Part shown: in pieces, positions 1 through 6,845 of the stretch | Layout of the letters: every line of letters starts with the position of its first letter | How positions within the stretch are numbered: position 1 is the stretch's first letter | Assembly (NCBI RefSeq): GCF_023634655.1 | Contig: NZ_JAMKMS010000005.1 | Coordinates: forward strand, 124,001-188,000 | From: Vibrio methylphosphonaticus | GTDB taxonomy: Bacteria; Pseudomonadota; Gammaproteobacteria; Enterobacterales; Vibrionaceae | Direction: 5' to 3' | Length of the DNA: 64,000 bases | The notes under the pieces: model-generated | What the model was told of the DNA's origin: nothing | The model's database searches: none | What the model saw: only the letters and a program-made list of their open reading frames with translations | Position numbers and translations under genes: made by a program

Positions 1-123
1 TTGAAAACCTTCCCAAATGATATACATGAGAAAATTTTGCCCATGATTGAACAACAGCTTCATTCTTATCACCTTGGCAGTTTTGTTCAAGGGTGTGATG
101 ATGGAGTGAATCGACTGGATTAA
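1..123 (+). CDS. C-terminal fragment of an unidentified protein
   Basis: An open frame enters from the left edge and runs 40 codons to a TAA at 121-123. The visible tail contains an amphipathic stretch (roughly residues 10-22, EKILPMIEQQLHSYHL) and an acidic end. It is too short to assign to a family. It belongs to the chromosome outside the island and reads toward the small lysine-rich gene that follows 55 bp later, so the two could share a transcript. Confidence 0.5.
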   Translation: MKTFPNDIHEKILPMIEQQLHSYHLGSFVQGCDDGVNRLD

Positions 124-178
124 GTGAGAAGAGGGCGCTATTATGCTTCGCTTCATAATATAGACGAGTACCGCTGCG

Positions 179-406
179 ATGAACCGTAAGAAAAAGATCA
201 ACCAAATACATAAAGCTAGAATGAAAAAAGCCAACGCAAAGAAGCATACTAGCAATAAGCCTCGTTATATTTCTAAAGCTGACCGCGCAAAAATGGAAGC
301 GGAACAAGCAGCACTAGACGCAGCGCAAGCTGAAGGCTCTCAAGTGCAAGGAACAACGGAACAAGGCGTGACTGCTGTTGAACAGGATAGTACGGCTGAG
401 TCATAA
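179..406 (+). CDS. Small lysine-rich conserved protein (DUF2986-like)
   Basis: This is a 75-residue protein. The first 40 residues are strongly basic (MNRKKKINQIHKARMKKANAKK), followed by an Ala/Gln/Glu-rich low-complexity tail. The length and the RKKKINQI start match my recollection of the small DUF2986 family common in Vibrio and relatives, whose function is unknown. A nucleic-acid or ribosome contact is plausible from charge alone, but that is inference. It lies on the chromosomal side of the island boundary and is followed by a non-coding stretch with a 7-bp repeat. Confidence 0.6.
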   Translation: MNRKKKINQIHKARMKKANAKKHTSNKPRYISKADRAKMEAEQAALDAAQAEGSQVQGTTEQGVTAVEQDSTAES

Positions 407-456
407 CGAACAATGCGTTACCCTGCTAGTAGGCTTTATGATGATGCCTATAGCCT

Positions 457-488
457 GCTTACTGCTTACTGCTTACTGCTTACTGCTT
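457..488. repeat. 7-bp microsatellite (GCTTACT, about 4.6 copies)
   Basis: Four perfect tandem copies of GCTTACT are followed by a partial GCTT. It lies 50 bp downstream of the small basic gene and is not inside a credible coding frame. A 7-bp unit would shift any frame on slippage, so if it matters it acts on the transcript end rather than on a protein. Confidence 0.85.
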
Positions 489-590
489 CCGCTAACTGAG
501 TGTCATTTAGCTTGTGGGGCAGCCCCGACTAATTCTGTAGTTGTTAGCAGTCAATCTCTTTTGTTTCAACCTCGTCAATACTAGCGCATT

Positions 591-615
591 ATTGCTCAGC
601 TCTATGCTGAGCAAT
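591..615. other. Intergenic hairpin
   Basis: Perfect 10-bp inverted repeat ATTGCTCAGC / GCTGAGCAAT with a 5-base loop. It could stop transcription from the upstream small gene, but neither strand has a good U tract. Confidence 0.5.
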
Positions 616-1045
616 AAATATCGAGGCCTCTTCTATGAGTTCGGTTACGTCCGCTGCTTTAGTTTCTTAACGGCTTACAAAAAGCCGCTTTTCTTTGTCG
701 GCATCCATCTGTACTAAGGTTATGAACATAACGAGCGGTATGGACGAACACGTTATCAAAAGTAATGACTTTGGTGTTTGCACTCTGTGTGGAGATTAAC
801 GCATCAGGAAGGCGATAATAAGTGGGGCTAACCGATCTAAGTAGGGCTAACCTATCATTGATGGATGAGAGGTAGGAACGAATACTGGCCAACAAGTATG
901 AAGCGAACTGGGGGACAAAAAGAGATGACCCTGAGACAACTTCATCGCAATGGACGGTGTGGTAGGCATTAAACGGTTGTATCTGGCAGAGGCTGTTTTG
1001 ATTGTTTTACGGTGAGTTGTCTAAATTAAAAATACGCCAGAAAGC

Positions 1046-1076
1046 AAAAAGCCCGCTGAATTTCAGCGGGCTTTTC
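1046..1076 (-). terminator. Rho-independent terminator, original tRNA-Ser terminator
   Basis: Stem GCCCGCTG / CAGCGGGC (1051-1058 and 1064-1071) is followed on the minus strand by five T. It lies immediately beyond the distal copy of the tRNA-Ser 3' end. The simplest reading is that this was the terminator of the tRNA-Ser gene before the island separated the two. Confidence 0.75.
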
Positions 1077-1080
1077 TAAT

Positions 1081-1107
1081 GTGGCGGAGGGATAGGGATT
1101 TGAACCC
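1081..1107 (-). repeat. Distal attachment-site copy (tRNA-Ser 3' end)
   Basis: A 27-bp perfect copy of the sequence at 17705-17731. It covers the CCA, the acceptor strand and the T-arm of tRNA-Ser. Identity stops at base 1108, where the rest of the tRNA is absent, so this is an attachment-site remnant and not a second tRNA gene. Confidence 0.9.
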
Positions 1108-1325
1108 AATCGCTCGGAGCTTAATCTTTGTAAGCCTTTGTTTTATCAGGGTAATTCACGTCTTTAACTGCAAATCTTAAAACGTATGGGATAGTCACCT
1201 GACTGACTATGAGTCTTACATTTGTATCACTTTAAGTCAAGTTTTCTGTTTGAAATTTAAGCTGCAAGGTTGATGTTAAATCTGGGACCGTGAATACTAG
1301 TAGAGTATGTACAACAGGGAGGTTG

Positions 1326-1747
1326 ATGATGGGAATCGGGGGTGATATTACTTCTGAGCAGCGCTCAACAGCACTTAAGGCGGGTTTGAGAATTCTAGAT
1401 AAGTGGCAATTCAGTGACATTGAGAAGCTACGTTGCTAGATCTGGATTATAATCGAGATGATAGTGACGTTAGTGAAGATACACTTGAGAGAATCAGCTA
1501 TATCCTCGGTATTCACAAAGCGTTACGGCAGACTTTTGGAAGTGATGAAACTATCTATAATTGGATACGTAAACCCAATACTCATCCAACTTTGTCTAAT
1601 GCTTCGGCTATTGAGTACATGTGGCAGGGGGGGTTGAGTTATCAAAGGTTGCTAGGATTATTATCGGCTATAGCGTACAGTGAAGTAACACCAGATACTA
1701 CATATAAAAGCCACCAGAAGAATGGTGGCTTTTTAGACTTACATTAA
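1326..1747 (+). pseudogene. Frameshifted MbcA/ParS/Xre-type antitoxin
   Basis: A good start (AGGGAGG, then ATGATG at 1326) opens a frame with the typical N-terminal stretch (ALKAGLRILDKWQFSD) that stops at TAG 1437-1439. The neighbouring frame from about 1433 carries the rest: SEDTLERISYILGIHKALR, then NWIRKPNTHPTL and the Ala-Ile-x-x-Met segment. These are the hallmarks of DUF2384 (MbcA/ParS toxin-binding) antitoxins. One frame change near 1425-1440 separates the halves, possibly with a small deletion. The downstream frame also runs through a terminator stem (1707-1734), so the C-terminus is not native. No RES-type toxin gene is adjacent, so this is probably a dead remnant. Confidence 0.7.
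1707..1734. terminator. Bidirectional terminator
   Basis: Perfect stem AAAAGCCACC / GGTGGCTTTT with an 8-base loop. It has T tracts on both strands and so can end the minus-strand lipoprotein pair as well as anything reading from the antitoxin remnant. Confidence 0.75.
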
Positions 1748-1751
1748 ACTA

Positions 1752-2339
1752 TTATTTTGGAAATTTTGAAAGTTCTTCAGTTAAAGCTTTATATAGATTT
1801 TCTGAAGCTTGTTTAGCTGAAAAATCGACATCAGATTTATAATCACTATACTCAGCATTACCTTCCGATTTGATAAGTTTAGACCAAACCACTTCTTTCT
1901 TTTCGTTCAATGCTTCCATCTTTAACGTAATAGAAAATTTTGTAGGAGGCCAATGTAAGGCGCTACTAGAATATGAAGTTGTTTCGATAGTTGGTGTGAA
2001 TATATATCTTATATTCGCTAGGTCTTTATCATTATCTAGAGATTTTATATAACTTACATCTGCGAAATGCAAAGACAAAGCGCTGTAAATAACAGAGTTA
2101 AGATCTTTATATGGGCTGTAGGTGACAGAATCACCTCCACCAGCAGGCGATGTAACTACAGTTTCCCTTTTTTCTGTAGATAGGTAATAAGCTACAGGCT
2201 CATCGCTTTGTATAAATTCTTTGGTTTCATGGTTTATAATTTCAATGTCACCATAATCAGGAGTTAGGTTTATATTGTGAGAGCAGCCTGACATTATAAC
2301 TGTGATGCAAAATATTGATATTATTGATGTAAGTCTCAT
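1752..2339 (-). CDS. Putative lipoprotein (195 aa), second gene of a pair
   Basis: A signal peptide with the lipobox IMSGC (Cys19) indicates lipidation. Residue +2 is Ser, which favours the outer membrane by the usual rule. The mature part has an extended, beta-rich look with a Gly-rich turn (SPAGGGDSVTYSP) and no motif I recognise. Its ATG overlaps the stop of the upstream lipoprotein gene by 4 bp, so translation is probably coupled and the two products may work together. A terminator follows at 1707-1734. Function unknown. Confidence 0.75.
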   Translation of the reverse strand: MRLTSIISIFCITVIMSGCSHNINLTPDYGDIEIINHETKEFIQSDEPVAYYLSTEKRETVVTSPAGGGDSVTYSPYKDLNSVIYSALSLHFADVSYIKSLDNDKDLANIRYIFTPTIETTSYSSSALHWPPTKFSITLKMEALNEKKEVVWSKLIKSEGNAEYSDYKSDVDFSAKQASENLYKALTEELSKFPK

Positions 2340-2896
2340 TTGTTTTTTCCATTACCAAATAACAACGGGAATTCTGGGTGGGTTATGATCTTTGTTATTA
2401 GTTCTTGAACTGTTGGCGCAAAAGCCTTTGGCATGTTATCACCACACGCTAGTCCACCAACGAAACTTGCGTTGTAATTGCGCTTATGAACTACAGAGAA
2501 AGAATCACCATTACTATTTGAAATCGTCATATCAAATAACCAATATGCAGAGGAGCCAATTGATGAAGAAGCATCTGTTCTGTTCAAGTGACCGTGAATT
2601 ACCACATCAGACTCTTTATCATACATGTTTGCTATCTTCAGTTCTTTCACCAAGGAATTTTGGATGTATTCTTCGAACATCTCTTTTTTAGGAGTTTCAA
2701 CATTATTAGCAGCTCGACAGTAAATACCATATTCTTTATTAGTTGAAGTAAATTCTTTAACGTCAAATTTAATATTTATTTTTTTTAATGTTTGAGTATT
2801 TTCAAGATCTGGTTGATAAGTTTGAACAGGAACAGCACACCCTGTTAATAGAAGTGTAGAAGTAACTAAGCCTAAGATAAGTGAATTTTTAAACAT
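2336..2896 (-). CDS. Putative lipoprotein (186 aa), first gene of a pair
   Basis: The N-terminus (MFKNSLILGLVTSTLLLTGC) is a classic lipoprotein signal with lipobox LTGC at Cys20 and Ala at +2. The mature part contains a later Cys pair (IYCRAANN and LACGDN) that could form a disulfide in the periplasm. No family is recognised. It forms an operon with the downstream lipoprotein through a 4-bp start/stop overlap. Both are AT-rich, like the barrel gene upstream, suggesting acquisition as cargo. Confidence 0.75.
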   Translation of the reverse strand: MFKNSLILGLVTSTLLLTGCAVPVQTYQPDLENTQTLKKINIKFDVKEFTSTNKEYGIYCRAANNVETPKKEMFEEYIQNSLVKELKIANMYDKESDVVIHGHLNRTDASSSIGSSAYWLFDMTISNSNGDSFSVVHKRNYNASFVGGLACGDNMPKAFAPTVQELITKIITHPEFPLLFGNGKNK

Positions 2897-3018
2897 TTGT
2901 ATTGTCCTTAAATGGTGCAGGTATATTGCAAGGGGATAATGAAAGTGTCTCGAATGTCGATATGGCTAGCCCGTGATTAGGTGTAATACAAGCAGTCATA
3001 TCGAAGACGGTTTATATT

Positions 3019-3600
3019 TTAGAAGTAATACTCGGCTCCTAGCGTAGCCATAAATGATGAGTCATTTATGTCAATATCTCCATATGTGGTTTTAATTGGA
3101 GTCCACACTCTGTACTGTACATCGACACCTGCACTTATTTTAAAGCTATCTGTAACATAGTATCCTAAACCAGCGCCGACTTTACCACCAATTGCTGTTG
3201 CGCTGCTATCAGAATAACCTGTAACGCTCATGGTGCCAACTCCCAGGCTACCTCTAATATATGGAGCTAGCCCATTGCTGAATGGAAATTCTTTATTGTA
3301 GCCTAAGCTTAAGTAATGAAGAGGGTTATTGTTAACGTCGTATATTCCGATATCAAAATTTTCATTCTGATATGCTATAAACCATTGACCATTGTTACTC
3401 TTGTTAAAACCCAAACGTAAGCCAAAAGCATTGCTGTTATTAGATTCAGTGTATGATTGGCCACCTAATTCTCTTGTGAAGGAGTTTGAGCTATTAATAT
3501 AGTCTATAGCTAATGACATTTTATTATTAGACGTATCTTCACTCTCTGAAGCATAAGCACCAAGTGAACAAAATAATGTAGCGAGTATAATTTTTTTCAT
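3019..3600 (-). CDS. Small outer-membrane beta-barrel protein
   Basis: The 193-residue product has a Sec signal peptide (MKKIILATLFCSLGAYA, cleavage probably near residue 17). It has alternating hydrophobic beta strands, a Gly-rich middle (GLGYYVTDSFKISAGVDVQYRVW) and a terminal aromatic residue (GAEYYF). A terminal Phe is the signature recognised by the Bam assembly machine. Size and pattern suit an 8-strand OmpA/OmpX/Ail-like barrel of the porin superfamily. It lies 122 bp upstream of the lipoprotein pair in the same direction, so the three genes may be one envelope-modifying unit. Ligand unknown. Confidence 0.7.
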   Translation of the reverse strand: MKKIILATLFCSLGAYASESEDTSNNKMSLAIDYINSSNSFTRELGGQSYTESNNSNAFGLRLGFNKSNNGQWFIAYQNENFDIGIYDVNNNPLHYLSLGYNKEFPFSNGLAPYIRGSLGVGTMSVTGYSDSSATAIGGKVGAGLGYYVTDSFKISAGVDVQYRVWTPIKTTYGDIDINDSSFMATLGAEYYF

Positions 3601-4174
3601 TTAAATCCGTTTTATAATTTTTAGTTGATGTTTTCATCAGCGGGAAATTATGAACTAAACCAGATGTTCAGTATAATATGACAAAAAAATCAAAACGACC
3701 CCATTTATCTGACGGGCGAATGTTTTGGTGGTAAATAATTGAAAAATAGTCTTAACCCCTTTTTGTTTGTGGCTAATCATGTTGAAATTATTTGGTTAAA
3801 ATACACATATTTGTGACGTACTTCACGGTTGGTTGTTATAGCTAAGGGGAAATAGCAAATTTGTTCCGCTGATATTTTCTATACTAAGGAACATGCCCCC
3901 TGTGTCGTGCTAGTGAACAAATGATATGGCAAATATTCGACCCTAGGCATCATCGTGATACCAAGGCAAACGCACAATCAGTAGGAAGCACCTCAGTTGT
4001 AAGATAGACCCGTAGCAAATCCTTATTGAACACTGTTAGTATATATTTAGGAAGTTTTGACAATATTAGCTTTAGCTTTGGTTGTGTGACTTTAGGTGCT
4101 GAAGATGTAGGTTTATATCGGTTCCGACACGTTTAATGAGATGGTTGGTGGCGAGAATAAACATACCTACTTTA
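3601..4174. other. Decayed gene-poor stretch before the IS remnant
   Basis: AT-rich sequence without a supported gene. The first 100 bp must hold the promoter of the minus-strand barrel gene. The right part should correspond to the missing N-terminal half of the ISAs1 transposase, but I could not align any frame there. The left inverted repeat expected for that IS is also not visible, so the element is truncated or badly degraded. Confidence 0.5.
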
Positions 4175-4780
4175 AGTATTGATGCCCTGCATTGTTAGCG
4201 CGATACGTTGGAAAAAGTTGCAGAGAAAAAGGCTCACGTGGTTGTTCAAGTGAAGAACAACCAGCCTAAACTAAGGGCGGCTGTTGTGGATCAATTTCAA
4301 GCTGTCTTTGATGCAGGAAAAGAGAAGATAGTTAGTGAAATCAAAGATAAGCACCATGTTCGCATCGAAGAACGATACGTATTCCAGTTAAAGGCCAAGT
4401 TACCTAAAGAGCTTGCTGATAAGTCGCCGACGGTATGAAGCATCATCGCGGTGGAACGGCATCGAGTGATCAATGGAAAAGGCAGCGTAGAGACGTCATA
4501 CTACATAAGGTCTATGTCGCCGAATCACAAAATGTTAGGCCACTATATTCGTCAGTACTGGCGTATTGAAAACAGCCAGAATTACGTTTTAGATGTTGTT
4601 TTTAAAGAAGATAGCTCACGGATCACGTTAGATGGCGCAGTAGAAAACATAGCGTTGTTTAGACGCTTTGTGATGAACATGCTGAAACAGTGTGATTGTG
4701 GTGCGCCAAGCCAAAAAGTGAAGTTGAAGAAAGCGGGTTGGAACGACGATTACAGGGCTCGAGTCTTCTTTGGGTTATAA
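4175..4780 (+). pseudogene. ISAs1-family transposase, C-terminal remnant with two in-frame stops
   Basis: One continuous frame encodes the C-terminal ~200 residues of an ISAs1-family DDE transposase: IDALHC, AHVVVQVKNNQP, the RIEERYVF block, HRVINGKG, then GHYIRQYWRIENSQNYVLDVVF and the closing MLKQCDCGAPS segment. The frame is interrupted by TAG at 4196-4198 (where the family usually has Gln after HC) and TGA at 4436-4438 (between PTV and SIIAVERH). The N-terminal half is missing. Two nonsense changes without a frameshift suggest slow decay after truncation. Confidence 0.85.
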
Positions 4781-4806
4781 GTTAATCAAAGTGTGCTCGC
4801 GCCCTG
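4781..4806. repeat. Right inverted-repeat end of the ISAs1 remnant
   Basis: Read on the minus strand the end begins CAGGGCGCGAGCACAC, the type of terminal repeat I associate with ISAs1 elements. It starts directly after the transposase stop. The IS boundary therefore falls about base 4806, where antitoxin-like coding sequence resumes. Confidence 0.65.
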
Positions 4807-4913
4807 ATACTCATCCAACATTGTCAGGGACTCCAGCCATAGATTTCATGAAGCATCGGGGCAACTGTGGATTATCGACGGTGATGAATCTTGCTGTCGA
4901 TTTCTCATCTTAG
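4797..4913 (+). pseudogene. Second antitoxin (MbcA/ParS-like) C-terminal tail, cut by the IS
   Basis: The frame from 4797 reads DTHPTLSGTPAIDFMKHRG and ends at TAG 4911-4913. It matches the C-terminal segment of the antitoxin remnant at 1326-1747 (NTHPTLSNASAIEYMWQGG) in both protein and DNA. The match begins within a base or two of the ISAs1 end, so the IS inserted into, or recombined with, an antitoxin gene of this family. Only about 37 codons remain. Confidence 0.65.
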
Positions 4914-5555
4914 AGTTGTGATAAGAGTGACGTAATTCCTCATTAATTAGACCCAAGATGGGGTAAAGTCCAAGCCGAAATCTATGGTAGCGTAGCCTGA
5001 GAGAAGAAATCAAACTCCTGAGTCTTAGAAATAATTCAACTGTTAAGGGTTTCTAACTCTAGTTTTTGACCTACGGTAGTTGGTTATCAATACAACTAAC
5101 ATTCAGTTAACGCGGGGGCGTGTAAAAATTAACGTGTCGTGTGAGTGAACGGTATACAAGCAAGTTTTAATAGTGATTAGCGTCACAATTTGACTTGTGC
5201 TTAACAAAAAAATACCAGCGTAATTCTAATCAATTACACAAAAAGACAAGCATAATCAGATGGTTTGAGTTTATTCATAGCTTTGGTGGATGTGTTGCTT
5301 GGTGTTATTTCCTGTCCTTAATTGTTATTGGGGGAGTTATATTGTTATAGTGTCAAATATCAGAATGCTTTAAATAAAATGCAAGAAGTGGAGCTAGGGT
5401 TTATTAGCTTGGATCTTTGATGTAGAAACTATTGAGCTTTTAAGCTTCATTAACGCACTGGTAAATTGATGAGCAAAGTATGCAACCGACACTACACTAC
5501 TCACAAGCATCTGAAAATATTTTATTTAATTATTAAGTTTAAGGATAATCTTAAC
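4914..5555. other. Gene-poor AT-rich stretch
   Basis: No supported gene. An in-frame upstream extension of the next gene to 5466 exists, but I reject it because the later ATG starts a lipoprotein signal. The stretch presumably holds that gene's promoter. I looked for integron attC or VCR-like structure near 5100 and did not find it. Confidence 0.5.
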
Positions 5556-6041
5556 ATGAACTATAAACTCGCTATTGCTGCGCTGTCTATTGCTGTGTCT
5601 TCAGGGTGCTCAAGTATCGTTTCTGAATCTCAATATCCTGTTTCTATCGATTCTAGTCCATCAGGTGCTAGCTATGAAATAACAAATGAAGATGGTTTAA
5701 TTGTACATAGTGGTACAACGCCTTCTTCAACAACATTGAAAGCAGGCTCAGGATTTTTTGACGGCGAGACATATACGATTAAAATCATTAAAAAGGGCTA
5801 TTATGATAAGTCCTATACAGTAGATAGTTCAGTGGATGGTTGGTACTTCGGTAATATATTATTTGGAGGTATTATTGGAATGTTAATTGTTGACCCAGCT
5901 ACTGGGGCCATGTTTAGCTTACCTGAATCTATAATGATTGATATGAACTCTGACGATTCAATTAATGATGATAAAGAACTTAAGATTACATCAATTAATG
6001 AGTTAACTGATGAGCAAAAGAAAAAGTTAGTTAGGCTTTAA
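5556..6041 (+). CDS. PEGA-like lipoprotein
   Basis: I place the start at ATG 5556 (AAGGAT about 10 bases upstream). From there MNYKLAIAALSIAVSSGC is a lipoprotein signal with the lipobox Cys at 18, whereas the longer frame from 5466 would bury it. The mature part begins with a PEGA-like module (PVSIDSSPSGASYEI, then GTTPSSTTLKAG). Next comes a hydrophobic Gly-rich segment (YFGNILFGGIIGMLIVDP) seen in a widespread family of small lipoproteins of unknown role, then an acidic and Lys-rich tail. It is a likely envelope protein and island cargo. Confidence 0.7.
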   Translation: MNYKLAIAALSIAVSSGCSSIVSESQYPVSIDSSPSGASYEITNEDGLIVHSGTTPSSTTLKAGSGFFDGETYTIKIIKKGYYDKSYTVDSSVDGWYFGNILFGGIIGMLIVDPATGAMFSLPESIMIDMNSDDSINDDKELKITSINELTDEQKKKLVRL

Positions 6042-6223
6042 TTGGTTAACCTACCAATGTTGCTGGCTAGTATATTGCATTGATTTTTGATTGTAATTAA
6101 AATGTAGCCTGTTCAGGCCGCTCTATAATATCTTATAGCTTGAAAGCCTAGTTATTATTGGTGAATGCTCGATAAAGTGTAGTGGCTCAATGTTATTAGC
6201 CACTACATTAACTTTGGAGCAGG

Positions 6224-6700
6224 CTAGTGATCTAAACTCCTATCACGTCGGTTAGGTTGCTCATGGTTAGCCTGCTCCAACGCAGCATCCACGATCTGCC
6301 TGAAAGAATGATGCATGTCGCTTGATAGCTTCTCTGCAATAGCGTCAGTAAAGCGTCTGGCTGAGCTGTCAAACTTCTTATCCTTAGCTAACATTAGCAT
6401 ATAAGCATCTACAATCATTGAAACAGCGATGCGATTACTATCTTCATTCATCATTCTTAACTCGCGCTCTCGTTTCTCTAGTTGATGCTCTACATGCTCG
6501 AGTTCATCTTTTCTTTGTTCCAAGCCTCTGTCGATGCTCAAATACTGGTTAGCCAAGTATTCTGTATCGCGTCTAAGTTCCTCGATTTCTTGTTCTTTAC
6601 CTTGAAGCTCAGAGTGCTTTTCGCGGAGTTGCTCTTCAAAGTGGAGTATGTTGTTTATCACATCATCCATACTGTAGTGGGTCAGTAAATTTGGCCACAC
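6224..6700 (-). CDS. Coiled-coil protein at the end of the mobilization module
   Basis: The 158-residue product is dominated by a charged heptad coiled coil (about residues 20-85: EEQLREKHSELQGKEQEIEE and onward), followed by a helical domain. The start is uncertain: GTG at 6700, or ATG at 6670 (MDDVINN); neither has a strong ribosome-binding site. It lies 145 bp downstream of the relaxase gene in the same direction. By position it could be an accessory mobilization protein, but the sequence alone does not prove that. Confidence 0.6.
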   Translation of the reverse strand: MWPNLLTHYSMDDVINNILHFEEQLREKHSELQGKEQEIEELRRDTEYLANQYLSIDRGLEQRKDELEHVEHQLEKRERELRMMNEDSNRIAVSMIVDAYMLMLAKDKKFDSSARRFTDAIAEKLSSDMHHSFRQIVDAALEQANHEQPNRRDRSLDH

Positions 6701-6845
6701 AATTAGATAAGGAAAAGTAAGTCAAATATCGCTTTGGTGAAGTGTGTGTCAAATCAGTTGAAACTAGCAATGGGGCAATTTAGAGCTTGGCTAACTAGCG
6801 GGGTAGTGCATACTGGCTTTAACCAAAGTCAGTATGCACCGCACT

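Larger units (their letters stand above)
407..1045. other. Gene-poor stretch between the small basic gene and the island
   Basis: No convincing coding frame is present. It holds a GCTTACT microsatellite (457-488), a clean hairpin at 591-615 (10-bp arms around TCTAT, without a clear T tract) and a weaker hairpin near 670-687 followed by a T-rich run. A 78-codon minus-strand frame at 659-895 shows no recognisable protein features and I treat it as chance. Confidence 0.5.

Noticed and set aside
378..584. Plus-strand frame overlapping the end of the small basic gene
   Set aside because: It overlaps a better gene and is composed largely of the translated GCTTACT repeat.
659..895. 78-codon minus-strand frame near the island boundary
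   Set aside because: No ribosome site, no recognisable domain or signal, and it lies in a repeat-bearing non-coding stretch. Chance is the simpler explanation.
5100..5240. Possible integron attC (VCR) near a TTAACGCG motif
   Set aside because: No matching inverse core or extended palindrome is present.
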